From positions 3,968,001-4,032,000 of the forward strand of contig OZ245783.1 in NCBI GenBank assembly GCA_965227875.1: DNA of 64,000 nt, read 5' to 3'. The position numbers and the translations under genes are program-made. This document shows, one piece after another, positions 33,134-42,500 of the stretch. Position 1 is the first letter of the stretch. Each line of letters begins with the position of its first letter. This DNA comes from G965227875 sp965227875. Its GTDB lineage: Bacteria > Pseudomonadota > Alphaproteobacteria > Rhizobiales > JAJFHC01. The notes below the pieces were generated by a model that searched no databases, was not told where the DNA came from, and worked only from the letters and a program-made list of their open reading frames with translations.

Positions 33134-34291
33134 ATGCCTCGCGATCTCTGTCTTCAGACCGGCCCCGACATGCCTGTCGACGGTGGGGCGATCGAAGAGG
33201 CCCGGCAGTTCGCGTCACAGCACATCGCGCCCGACGCTGACATGTGGGAAGTGCGCCGGGAACCGCCGGTTCAACTGCTCAGGGAAGCGGCGAAAAGGTT
33301 TGCGCCTCTCGTGGTCCCCCGGGAACTGGGCGGCAAGGGCGCGTCCTTCACGACCTTCTGCTGCGTTCTTGGTGAACTCGCCCGCGCCGATGTCGGCTTC
33401 GCGTGCGCTTTCGCGGTCCACTGCAATGTCACGCTGGGGCTTTCGAACTGTGACACTGCCGTCATTCGTGGCCGCCACCTCCCGGACCTCATGACGGGAC
33501 GCAGCATCGGCGCATTCCTGCTCACCGAGCCTGACGTGGGATCGGACGCGACGGCGATTTCGGCGACGGCCACTCCGCAGGAGGGCGACTACGTTCTGGA
33601 TGGCACGAAAGCCTGGGTGACGAATGCTGCTTTCGCCGATGTGCTTGGTGTCTACATGCAGACCGAACCCGGCAGCCGGGCCAAAGGGGTTGCCGCTTTC
33701 GTGCTCGACACGGCCCGCGACGGCGTCGCCGTCGGCGCGCCCTACGACACGCTCGGCGCCCACGCGATGGGCACAGCCGACGTGGTGTTTTCCGGTTGCC
33801 GAATCCCCGGCGGCTTCATGATCGCCCCGCCGGGAGAAGGATTCCGGCGGGCCATGCGGGGCATCGACGTCGCCCGCGTCGCGATCAGTTTCGTCTGCAA
33901 CGGGGCCTTGCAGGGCGGTCTGGAACACCTCCTGTCCTACGTCTCTCAACGCAGTGTTTTCGGCAAGCCGGTCGCGGGCCACCAAGGCATGCAGTGGAAA
34001 CTGGCCGAGGAAGTCACACGGCTGGAAGCCAGCCGGCAACTCGCGTTCCGCGCCGCCGGAATGATGGAGCGCGGTGAGAATGCCACGCTGATCGCCGCCC
34101 ACGCCAAGAAACTTGCGAGCCGGACGGTTTTCGACGGTCTGGCATCGGCCATGCAGATGATGGGCGCCGTCGGCCTCAGGCGGGACCACCCGCTTGCCAG
34201 ACAGCTTTCCGGCTGCCGCGTCACGGAATACATGGACGGCACGAGCGACATCCAGAACATCGTGATCGCGCGCGCCCTGCTGGCGGACTGA
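33134..34291 (+). CDS. acyl-CoA dehydrogenase family protein
   Basis: 385 residues from ATG 33134. N-terminal helical domain (residues about 12-120), the mid-domain FLLTEPDVGSDATAIS flavin segment and DGTKAWVTNAAFADVLGVY, then the C-terminal helical domain, including GVAISFVCNGALQGGLEHLLSYVSQRSVFGKPVAGHQG (flavin/dimer contact). The catalytic base motif reads EYMDGTSDIQ where many ACADs have YEGTSQIQ, so the usual Glu is replaced by Asp if the alignment holds. Last gene of the operon, probably oxidising a CoA ester made by the first two subunits. Cytoplasmic flavoenzyme. Confidence 0.87.
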   Translation: MPRDLCLQTGPDMPVDGGAIEEARQFASQHIAPDADMWEVRREPPVQLLREAAKRFAPLVVPRELGGKGASFTTFCCVLGELARADVGFACAFAVHCNVTLGLSNCDTAVIRGRHLPDLMTGRSIGAFLLTEPDVGSDATAISATATPQEGDYVLDGTKAWVTNAAFADVLGVYMQTEPGSRAKGVAAFVLDTARDGVAVGAPYDTLGAHAMGTADVVFSGCRIPGGFMIAPPGEGFRRAMRGIDVARVAISFVCNGALQGGLEHLLSYVSQRSVFGKPVAGHQGMQWKLAEEVTRLEASRQLAFRAAGMMERGENATLIAAHAKKLASRTVFDGLASAMQMMGAVGLRRDHPLARQLSGCRVTEYMDGTSDIQNIVIARALLAD

Positions 34292-34307
34292 CCGCGGGCC
34301 GGCATTC

Positions 34308-35045
34308 TCAGACGGATTCGGCTTCCGCGGCGGCGGCCATCTCTTCCATGGTGAAGTAGAGGAAATCGGGATCGGGCACGCCGCTCACCCGCGCGGTCGC
34401 CCCCCAGTTGCCGCCCTCGGACAATTTCTGGCGATCGATCCAAGCCCGCGCGAGACCGAATTTCGCCGCCTGCTGGTGGTCGTGGAAGAGGCTCTGGGCC
34501 GTGTGGAGGATGTCCTCCGGTCCGAAACCGAAATCGCCCCTGAGCTGGTCGAGCATGAACTCGAAATTGGCGGGATTCGGTTTGTAGGATCCCACGTCTT
34601 CGGCCGTGTATATGGCGTCGAACTCGACACCGAGCTTGCGGTTGGACGCGGCGAAGCCGTCCCGGTTGACGTTCGACAGTATGACGAGCTTGAAATACTT
34701 CTTGAGGATCCGCAGCGCGTCCGCCGTGTCGGGAAAGGCCGGCCAGTGCGGAAGAGAGCCGCCGAAATCCGCGTCCATCTGCGGCGTCGTATCGATGCCG
34801 AGCGCCCGTGTCGTGGCGGGGTGAACCCGTGCGAGGAGTTCCGGGTAGAGCATGTCCGGTGTTTCGGACTGTTGCCGGCTTTCTTCCCGGGCGAAGATCT
34901 CGAGCGTTTCCGCGCGGGTGATGTCGTCCCGGCCGGAAGCCGCGATCGCCGGTTGCAGCGCGTCCCAGATCCCGGACTCCCAGTCGATGAGGGTGCCGTA
35001 ACAGTCGAAGGTGAGGACGCGGTACTGTCTGAGTTTCTTGATCAT
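34308..35045 (-). CDS. HAD-superfamily hydrolase, (S)-2-haloacid dehalogenase type
   Basis: 245 residues. Motif I is VLTFDCYGTLIDWESG (nucleophile Asp14), motif II KLVILSNVNRD, with Lys in the KPNPANFEFML segment (motif III) and the acidic motif IV VGSYKPNPAN/FGPEDILHTAQSLFHD. This is the pattern of type II haloacid dehalogenase and its homologues, though many in the group act on other phosphates or are uncharacterised. Convergent with the acyl-CoA dehydrogenase gene (16-bp gap); divergent from the DadA-like gene. Confidence 0.87.
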   Translation of the reverse strand: MIKKLRQYRVLTFDCYGTLIDWESGIWDALQPAIAASGRDDITRAETLEIFAREESRQQSETPDMLYPELLARVHPATTRALGIDTTPQMDADFGGSLPHWPAFPDTADALRILKKYFKLVILSNVNRDGFAASNRKLGVEFDAIYTAEDVGSYKPNPANFEFMLDQLRGDFGFGPEDILHTAQSLFHDHQQAAKFGLARAWIDRQKLSEGGNWGATARVSGVPDPDFLYFTMEEMAAAAEAESV

Positions 35046-35200
35046 TTGGTGATGCCTGTCGATGGAACCGTGTTGTGAGACCGATACACCGAGACGGCGC
35101 CCGGGACAAATTCCCCGTGGAACGAGATCCGCACTTGTTGCCGTCTCCGGCTTGTCATAGAGCTTGAGAGAACGGGATTTTCTGTCGCGGGAGGTTGTTC

Positions 35201-36544
35201 ATGGCGCCGTTCGTCGAACCGGTTGCAAGCGACGAGACGTTACCGAAGCGAACAGATGTCGTCGTCATCGGCGGCGGCATTATTGGCTGTTCCGCCGCGC
35301 TGTACCTCGCGCGGGCGGGACATTCCGTGGTGCTGTGCGAAAAGGGCCGGATCGCCGCGGAACAGTCGAGCCGAAACTGGGGCTGGTGCCGCCAGCAGGG
35401 GCGGGACCCGCGAGAAATTCCGCTGATCAAGGAAAGTCTGCGCCTCTGGCGGACCATGCACGAGAGTGTGGAGGCCGACGTGGGGTTTCACGAGGGCGGC
35501 GTCATCTATCTCTGCGAGACCGACGGTGATACCGAGGCCAACGAAAAGTGGCTGGCGGCGGCAAGACCTTTCGGTCTCGACAGCCGGATGATCGACGCCC
35601 AGGAGCTGTCCCGGATCATTCCCGGCAGCCCGGCCAGCTGGAAGGGCGCGCTGCTGACCCCAAGTGACGGTCGCGCAGAACCGGCAAAGGCCGCCCCGGC
35701 GATCGCCCGTGCGGCTCGGCGGGCGGGGGCGACCCTTCTCACCGGGTGCGCCGTCCGGGCCCTGGATGTCAGCGGGGGCAGGGTAACGGGCGTCGTCACC
35801 GAGCAGGGACGCGTCGAAGCCGATGCGGTGATCCTTGCCGGTGGGGCATGGTCGCGGTTGCTGCTGCGTCACCACGGCGTGACCTTGCCGCAACTGAAGG
35901 TTCTGGCGTCGGTCATGCGCACGTCCCCGGTGGAGGGGTTTACGGAATGCGCGTTCGCCGGCAGCGGATACGCGCTGCGCAAGCGCCAGGACGGCGGCTA
36001 CACGGTGGCGCCGGGTATGGAGAGCGTCGCCGATGTCGTGCCCGACAGCTTCCGGTTTCTCAGGCAGTTTCTTCCGCTGTTTCGCACTGAGCGCAAGAAG
36101 ACGAGACTGCGTGTAGGGCGGCGCTTTCTCGACGAGATATTCCTGGAACGCGACTGGGATCCCGGCAAGACCTCCCCGTTCGAGAAGACAAGGGTGCTGG
36201 ACCCCGAACCCTACCGCCCCGCGCTCGACCGCACGTTCGACCGGCTGCGAGATGAACTCTCTCAGTTCGCACGCGTCAACATCGAGGAACGCTGGGCCGG
36301 GCTGATCGACGTCACGCCGGACATCGTGCCGGTCATATCTCCGGTCGCGAAGCTGCCCGGCCTCGTCGTCGCGACGGGTTTCAGCGGCCATGGTTTCGGC
36401 ATCGGCCCGGCTGCCGGACAGCTTGCCGGAGAACTCGCCGCCGGTGCGAAGCCGCTCGTCGACCCCGAACCCTTCCGGTTCGAGCGGTTCAGCGACGGGT
36501 CGCCGATCGACTTCTTTGGCAACGCGGTCGGCGCCGACGCCTGA
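35201..36544 (+). CDS. FAD-binding oxidoreductase (DadA-like)
   Basis: 447 residues from ATG 35201, directly after CGGGAGG. FAD-binding GGGIIGCSAALYLARAGHSVVLCEKG is at about 24-50, with the substrate region containing SSRNWGWCRQQGRDPREIPL and the C-terminal VVATGFSGHGFGIGPAAGQLAGELAAG that binds the flavin. The family includes D-amino-acid dehydrogenase and related amine and imino-acid oxidoreductases; the substrate is not visible. A single gene; its convergent partner is ribB. Confidence 0.87.
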   Translation: MAPFVEPVASDETLPKRTDVVVIGGGIIGCSAALYLARAGHSVVLCEKGRIAAEQSSRNWGWCRQQGRDPREIPLIKESLRLWRTMHESVEADVGFHEGGVIYLCETDGDTEANEKWLAAARPFGLDSRMIDAQELSRIIPGSPASWKGALLTPSDGRAEPAKAAPAIARAARRAGATLLTGCAVRALDVSGGRVTGVVTEQGRVEADAVILAGGAWSRLLLRHHGVTLPQLKVLASVMRTSPVEGFTECAFAGSGYALRKRQDGGYTVAPGMESVADVVPDSFRFLRQFLPLFRTERKKTRLRVGRRFLDEIFLERDWDPGKTSPFEKTRVLDPEPYRPALDRTFDRLRDELSQFARVNIEERWAGLIDVTPDIVPVISPVAKLPGLVVATGFSGHGFGIGPAAGQLAGELAAGAKPLVDPEPFRFERFSDGSPIDFFGNAVGADA

Positions 36545-36619
36545 CCGCTCCAGGGGAGCCCGGCGCCGAAGACCGGCGGTCCCCCGAGCCGGGCGGAAAG
36601 AGTCCGTGACGAGGCGGGT

Positions 36620-37288
36620 TCAGACGGCTTGAGCCTGGCTCAACGCGCGATACTTCACGATATCCTCGATGGAGACGACCGGCATGTCGTTGTTCCGGCC
36701 AAAGGCGATGATCTCGGGCAGCCGGGCCATGGTTCCGTCCGGATTGGTGAGTTCGCACAGGACGCCCGCCGGCGAGTGGCCGGCCATGGTCACGAGGTCG
36801 ATCGTCGCCTCGGTATGACCGCGGCGCACCAGCACTCCGCCGGTCCGCGCCCTGAGCGGAAAGACATGTCCCGGTTTTGCAAGATGCCAGGGCTGGCAGT
36901 CCTGCGCGACCGCGGTCTTGACGGTCGTGACGCGGTCCGCGGCGGATACGCCGGTGGTCACGCCTTCCTTGGCCTCGATCGAAACCGTGAAGCCCGTGCC
37001 CATGCTCGAGGTGTTGTCGTCCACCATCTGCGGCAGGTCGAGTTTCCGGAGTTTCTCGTCCGTCATGCACAGGCACACGATGCCGGAGCATTCGCGGATG
37101 AGCATGGCCATCTGTTCGACGGTGAGTGTGTCTGCGGCAAAGATGATGTCGCCTTCGTTTTCGCGATCCTCGTCGTCCACGACGAGGATGCCCTTGCCGG
37201 CCCGCAATTGCGCGACGGCGCGGTCAACCCGTTCGATGGACGAACCGAACGCGGAGAGCGTATGCGGCTGAGCGACGATCTGATTCAT
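36620..37288 (-). CDS. ribB: 3,4-dihydroxy-2-butanone-4-phosphate synthase
   Basis: 222 residues, the stand-alone (E. coli RibB-like) length. Metal and substrate motifs are visible: VVDDEDRENEGDIIFA (acidic loop), CVCLCMTDE-type loop (IVCLCMTDEKL), DRVTTVKTAVA, LRARTGGVLVRRGHTEATIDLVTMAG with the His-Thr-Glu of the active site. It turns ribulose 5-phosphate into the C4 unit of the riboflavin ring, with Mg2+. The ATG has GGAG 8 nt upstream. It is preceded on its strand by an FMN riboswitch (37416-37559), so control by FMN is expected. No other rib gene is in the window. Confidence 0.95.
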   Translation of the reverse strand: MNQIVAQPHTLSAFGSSIERVDRAVAQLRAGKGILVVDDEDRENEGDIIFAADTLTVEQMAMLIRECSGIVCLCMTDEKLRKLDLPQMVDDNTSSMGTGFTVSIEAKEGVTTGVSAADRVTTVKTAVAQDCQPWHLAKPGHVFPLRARTGGVLVRRGHTEATIDLVTMAGHSPAGVLCELTNPDGTMARLPEIIAFGRNNDMPVVSIEDIVKYRALSQAQAV

Positions 37289-37415
37289 GGTTTTTCTCCA
37301 TACTAGCGGACAACCAGAATCAGGGCTTGGTTCGGGATGCGCGGGCGGAACCGGCCGGTTTCGCCTTTGCGGCGCACGGACTCCACGCGTCGAGAACGCA
37401 CGAACCCGTGCGGCT

Positions 37416-37559
37416 TATCCTCTCCCATCCGGACTTTAACCGTCGGCTCCGGCCTCTCACCGGATCTGCTGACCCCGCCAGAAGGTCTGACGGGCGCTCG
37501 CGGGCTCGCCCCTGTCATGGAGCATACCGCCGGTCGCGAATTTCACGCTGCCCTGAGAA
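37416..37559 (-). promoter_or_regulatory. FMN riboswitch (RFN element)
   Basis: Reading the minus strand, the conserved RFN blocks occur in order: CAGGGCAGCGTGAAATTC, GACCGGCGGTA, GAGCCCGCGAGCG, GTCAGCAGATCCGGTG, GCCGACGGTTAAAGTCCGG and GGGAGAGGAT. That is the full six-way FMN aptamer of ribB leaders. About 127 nt separate its end from the ribB ATG. Translational control (sequestering the GGAG) or termination is likely; I see no clear terminator hairpin plus T-run, so translation control is favoured. Confidence 0.95.
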
Positions 37560-37679
37560 CAAGCGCCTTTGTTAAAAAGCAGTCTTCCGTGGAAGACCCC
37601 CAAACGCTAGTGCGCAGAATTCGTTTTGGCAAGGTCTTTGACTTGCCCGGCGCGCGGCAGGTGGTTACAAGCGCCCGTC

Positions 37680-39503
37680 ATGGCACCTCCGATCCTCTTC
37701 CTGCGCGACATCTCGCTGACATTCGGCGGCACACCGCTGCTGACGTCCGCCGAACTCGCCGTCCACGAAAGCGAACGTCTGTGTCTCGTCGGGCGCAACG
37801 GTTCGGGCAAGTCGACATTGCTGAAGATCGCGGCCGGACTTGTGGAGGCCGACAGCGGCGAGCGATTCGTGCAACCCGGCGTCACGGTTCGCTACCTTCC
37901 CCAGGAACCCGATCTGTCGGGGTACGATTCGGCCATCGGGTATGTCGAGGCCGGCCTCGCCCCCGGCGACGATCCGCATCGCGCGCGCTACCTCCTCGAG
38001 CGGCTCGGGCTGACGGGGAATGAACTCCCCACCAGGCTGTCGGGCGGCGAGCAGCGCAGATGTGCGATCGCCCGCGCGCTTGCGCCGGAACCGGACATCC
38101 TCCTGCTCGACGAACCGACGAACCATCTCGACCTGGTCGCCATCGAGTGGCTGGAGTCGGAACTCGCCTCCATGCGGTCCGCCCTCGTGACGATCAGTCA
38201 CGACAGGCGGTTTCTCGAGACGCTTTCCAACGCCACCGTCTGGATCGACCGGGGCACGACGCGGCGCCACGAGAGGGGTTTTTCGACCTTCGAAAGCTGG
38301 CGGGACGAGTTGCTCGAGCGCGAGGCGGAGGAGCATCACAAGCTCGGACGCAAGATCGCCATGGAGGAGGACTGGCTGCGTTACGGGGTGACGGCCCGCC
38401 GGAAGCGCAATCAGCGTCGCCTGGCCAACCTGCACGAGCTTCGCCGCAATTATCGCGAACATCGCAAGCCGACCGGGACCATAAACCTCGCCGGCGCCGA
38501 GGCATCGACCTCAAGCAAGCTCGTTGCCGAGTTGTCCGGTGTGTCGAAGTCGTTCGGCGATCGCAAGATCGTCGACAGCCTCGACCTCAAGGTATCGCGA
38601 CGGGACAGGCTGGGGATCGTCGGTCCGAACGGCGCAGGGAAGACGACGCTGGTGAAGCTGATCACCGGGGAGATCGCACCCGACGCAGGCAGAGGCCGGC
38701 TCGGGACGAGCCTGGAGACGGTCTCGCTCGATCAGCGCCGCGAGCGTCTCGACCCGACATGGACGCTGAAGGATGCGCTCACCGGCGGCGGCGGAGACAT
38801 GGTTCACGTGGGCGGAACCCCGCGGCACGTCATCGGCTACATGAAGGATTTCCTGTTTTCCCCGGAGCAGGCGGGAACGCCGATCAGCCGGCTCTCGGGG
38901 GGTGAACGCGGCCGGGTCATGATTGCGCGCGCGCTCGCTCGCCCGAGCAATCTCATGGTTCTCGACGAGCCGACAAACGATCTGGACCTGGAGACCCTCG
39001 ACCTCGTGCAGGAATACCTGGCGGATTACGACGGCACGATCCTTCTGGTAAGCCATGACCGTGACTTTCTCGATCGCATCGTCACCTCGACACTGATGGC
39101 CGAAGGCGATGGACGCTGGATCGAATATGCCGGCGGCTACAGTGACGCCATCAGGCAGAGGGGTGGAACCGCGGTCGGCAAGCCGAAGACGGCCGCAAAG
39201 AAGGCCGGCGGCGGGAACCGTACGCCCGAGCGGACGCCTCCACGTCCGCGAGCCAGGCTGTCCTTCAAACAGAAACACGCCCTCGAAAAGCTGCCGGAAC
39301 GGATCGCGGAACTGGAAGAGCGCAAGGCGCACCTGCAGGAGGCACTGGCCAGGCCGGATCTCTACAGCACGGATCCCGAGCGTTTCCAGAAGACGGCTTC
39401 GGAACTGGAAGCCGTTCAGGCGGACCTCGACGGCGCGGAAGAGGAATGGCTCGAACTCGAGATGCTGCGTGAAGACATTGAGGGCGGGCAGGGGGCAGCC
39501 TGA
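37680..39503 (+). CDS. ABC-F family ATPase (Uup-like)
   Basis: 607 residues from ATG 37680. Two ABC domains: Walker A GRNGSGKS at 38-45, LSGGEQRR signature, Walker B LLLDEPTNHLD; then a second set with GPNGAGKT, LSGGERGR and MVLDEPTNDLD. No transmembrane segments. Between the domains a basic linker (RRKRNQRRLANLHELRRNYREHR) matches the P-site tRNA-interaction motif region of ABC-F proteins. The C-terminus has a Lys/Arg-rich linker and a coiled coil (FKQKHALEKLPERIAELEERKAHLQ). Such proteins act on ribosomes or, for Uup, in DNA-structure or ribosome maintenance. Length and C-terminal coil favour the Uup group. Confidence 0.9.
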   Translation: MAPPILFLRDISLTFGGTPLLTSAELAVHESERLCLVGRNGSGKSTLLKIAAGLVEADSGERFVQPGVTVRYLPQEPDLSGYDSAIGYVEAGLAPGDDPHRARYLLERLGLTGNELPTRLSGGEQRRCAIARALAPEPDILLLDEPTNHLDLVAIEWLESELASMRSALVTISHDRRFLETLSNATVWIDRGTTRRHERGFSTFESWRDELLEREAEEHHKLGRKIAMEEDWLRYGVTARRKRNQRRLANLHELRRNYREHRKPTGTINLAGAEASTSSKLVAELSGVSKSFGDRKIVDSLDLKVSRRDRLGIVGPNGAGKTTLVKLITGEIAPDAGRGRLGTSLETVSLDQRRERLDPTWTLKDALTGGGGDMVHVGGTPRHVIGYMKDFLFSPEQAGTPISRLSGGERGRVMIARALARPSNLMVLDEPTNDLDLETLDLVQEYLADYDGTILLVSHDRDFLDRIVTSTLMAEGDGRWIEYAGGYSDAIRQRGGTAVGKPKTAAKKAGGGNRTPERTPPRPRARLSFKQKHALEKLPERIAELEERKAHLQEALARPDLYSTDPERFQKTASELEAVQADLDGAEEEWLELEMLREDIEGGQGAA

Positions 39504-39559
39504 ACCGCGGGACGGCGCGGTGCCGGCGTCTCTACGTGTGCCGATCCCGGCCGTTCCTG

Positions 39560-42500
39560 TCAGGCTGACAGCCGCACAGGTCTCGTTTCACCTGACGAGG
39601 CCGACTGCTCCAGCCATTTTTCGAGCATGTCCCGAAGATCGTCTATCGCGATGGGTTTCGGCAGGAAGTCATCCATCCCGGCCGCCATGCAGCGTTTCCG
39701 GTCGTTCTCCATGACATGGGCGGTGAGACCGACGATCGGCGTTCGTTCGAGGGAGTTCTTCTGCTCCAGGTCGCGGATGGCGCTCGTCGCTTCGAAGCCA
39801 TCCATTTCGGGCATCGAGACATCCATCAGGATAATGTCCGCGCCGCCCAACTCGAAGTGGGAAACCGCTTCCTTGCCGTTCTTGGCGATCGTCAGGCTGA
39901 CCGGGCTGCCTTCGAGCATCTGTTCGACGACGAGCTGGTTGACCTCGTTGTCCTCCGCCACGAGCACCCTGTAGAGGTCCGGCGCGACGAGGTCTTTCTG
40001 GCCGGTGGCGGTCGATGGGCCTGCGCCGTTCCGGGAAGCGTCTTCGACGGACGCGCCACCAGTGGCATGTCCGGTCGTCTGCTCGGTCGTACCTTCAGGT
40101 ACAGGATCGAACAGTTCTTCATCGAGGTCGTCGATCGCAGGCCGGATCTCCGCTTCGTGCTCGGGGGAATCGTCCTCGACAGCCGCCGAGGTCCCCGGTC
40201 GGGCCGCGACAGGGTCCGCTTTCGCCGCTTCAGGAGCGTTGTCCAAATGGTCGGGAACGGAAAGGGCCGAAAGACTGGTGATCGTCTCGAGAAGATGGGC
40301 CGCCCGGGTGGGCTTGATGAGATAGCCCTCGACGCCGATGTACCTGAACTTGCGCGCATCGCCCTTCTGGCCGACCGACGTCAGTATGACAAGCGTGACA
40401 TCTGCGATCACGGGATCCGCCTTGATCGCGCGGGCCAGTTCGTCTCCGTCCATATCGGGCATGTGGAAGTCGAGTATCGCGAGGCGGAACGGATCTCCGG
40501 ACTGTTTCGCTTCGTGCAATGCCGCAAGCGCACGAGGCCCGGATGGCGCGCAGACCGGCCGCATGCCCCAGCACTCGACCTGTTCCTTGAGAATTTCGAG
40601 GTTCAGCGGAATATCGTCGACCAGAAGCACCTTCACGTCCTCGAGAGAGGCGGGCCGCGACGGTGTCCGGTTGCGGTTTTCCTGATCGACGGGCACCTTC
40701 AGCGTGAACCAGAATGTCGAGCCTTCCCCGAGCGTGGAGTCGATTCCGATTTCGCCGCCCATCAGTTCGACCAGCTTCTTGGATATGGCAAGGCCGAGAC
40801 CGGTCCCGCCATAACGCCGCGTCGAGGAATTGTCGACCTGTTCGAATTTCTCGAAGATGTGACGACGTTTCTCCGGCGGTATGCCGATGCCCGTATCCGT
40901 GACGGAAACCTTCAGGTTGGCGAGGTCGTTCTCGACGGCGCCGGCGATCTCGATGAGGACGTGACCCTCCTCGGTGAACTTGATTGCGTTGCCCACCAGG
41001 TTGGTGACGATCTGGCGGATGCGGCCGGCATCGCCGACGACCCATTCGGGCAGATCCGTCTGGAAGTGCGTTATCAGTTCGAGCTTCTTGTCTTCCGCCC
41101 GGCTCGACATCAGCGTGGCGACATCTTCGATCGCGGACCTGAGATCGAATGAAACTGGATCGAGTTCGATCTTGCCGGCCTCGAACTTCGAGAAATCGAG
41201 GATATCGTTGATGATCGTGATCAGGGCGGTGCCCGACGACATGATCGTGTTCACGCACTGATGCTGCCGCTCATCGAGCGTCGTGCGCGACAGGATTTCG
41301 GCCATGCCGATGACGCCGTTCATCGGCGTGCGGATCTCGTGGCTCATGTTGGCGAGGAAGTCGGACTTGGCCTGAAGTGCGATCACGGCCTCCTGCCGGG
41401 CGTTCTCCAGTTCCGCCTCCCGCCGCCTGTCGTCCGTGACGTCCGTGAAGCAGGATACGAAGCCGCCGCTTTCCACGGGTTGTGACTCGATGACGATGAC
41501 ACGGCCGTCTTTGCGCCGGACCTCCGCGAATTGCGGTCCGGGTGTTTCGAGAGTCCGCTTGCGGTTGGCGATCATCTCGTCGACGTCGACGTCGCCGTAA
41601 AGCCCCCGCGAAGCGCTCAGCCGCATGAACTCTTCCAGCGTGCGGCCGATTTGTGCCTCGTCCGGCTTGAGGAGCGCGATCTCGGCGAATTTCGGATTGA
41701 AGCCGCGAACGATCAGGTCGGCGTCACACCATACGAAGCCGTGTTTGGTGGTCTTGAGGATAATTTCGAGCTGGTTCTTCTGATCGTTGAGTTCCTGCTC
41801 GCGGCGGCGTTCTTCCGTCACGTCGGTGTAGAACGTGACGAATCCGCCCTCGGGGACGGGGTGACCCTCGACCCTCAGGATCATGCCGTCTCCGCGGACC
41901 CGCTCGAAGCAGTGGGGTTCGAACCTGCTGGCGAGTTCAATGCGCTCCGATACCTGCTGTTCCACGTCGCCGGGACCGTATTCACCGCGCCTGGCGTTGA
42001 AGCGGAACACGTCTTCCAGTTTGCAGCCCGCCCGGCAGACCTCCTCTGGAAAATCGAGCAGCCGGCAGAACTCGGCATTGGTGGCCCTGATGACCAGGTT
42101 CTCGTCCACCCAGGACATGCCGTGCTTGCTGTTGTTGAGGATGACGTCGAGCGCCTTGGTGTGGTTGTCGATCTGGGACTGGCGGCGCTTCAGTTCCGTT
42201 ATGTCGGTGTACGTGGAGAAAGACCCGCCACCGGACAATGGCTGCACCAACACGCGCTGAACGGATCCCGTGGTCGGCGTGACCCGTTCGACCGACTTCA
42301 TTCCGCTCGGCCGAAACGAATCCAGAACCTCCTCCACGGAATGCTTCTTGTCTTCGCCGTAGTCGCCCCTTTGGGCGCAATACTCGACGAATTTCTGCCT
42401 GGGACTGCCGATGCTGAGGACGGACGGTGTCAGGTCGAGCAACTCGTACGCACGTGGATTGGCGTAGACCAGATGGTCGGTTTCATCGAATATGAGAAGT

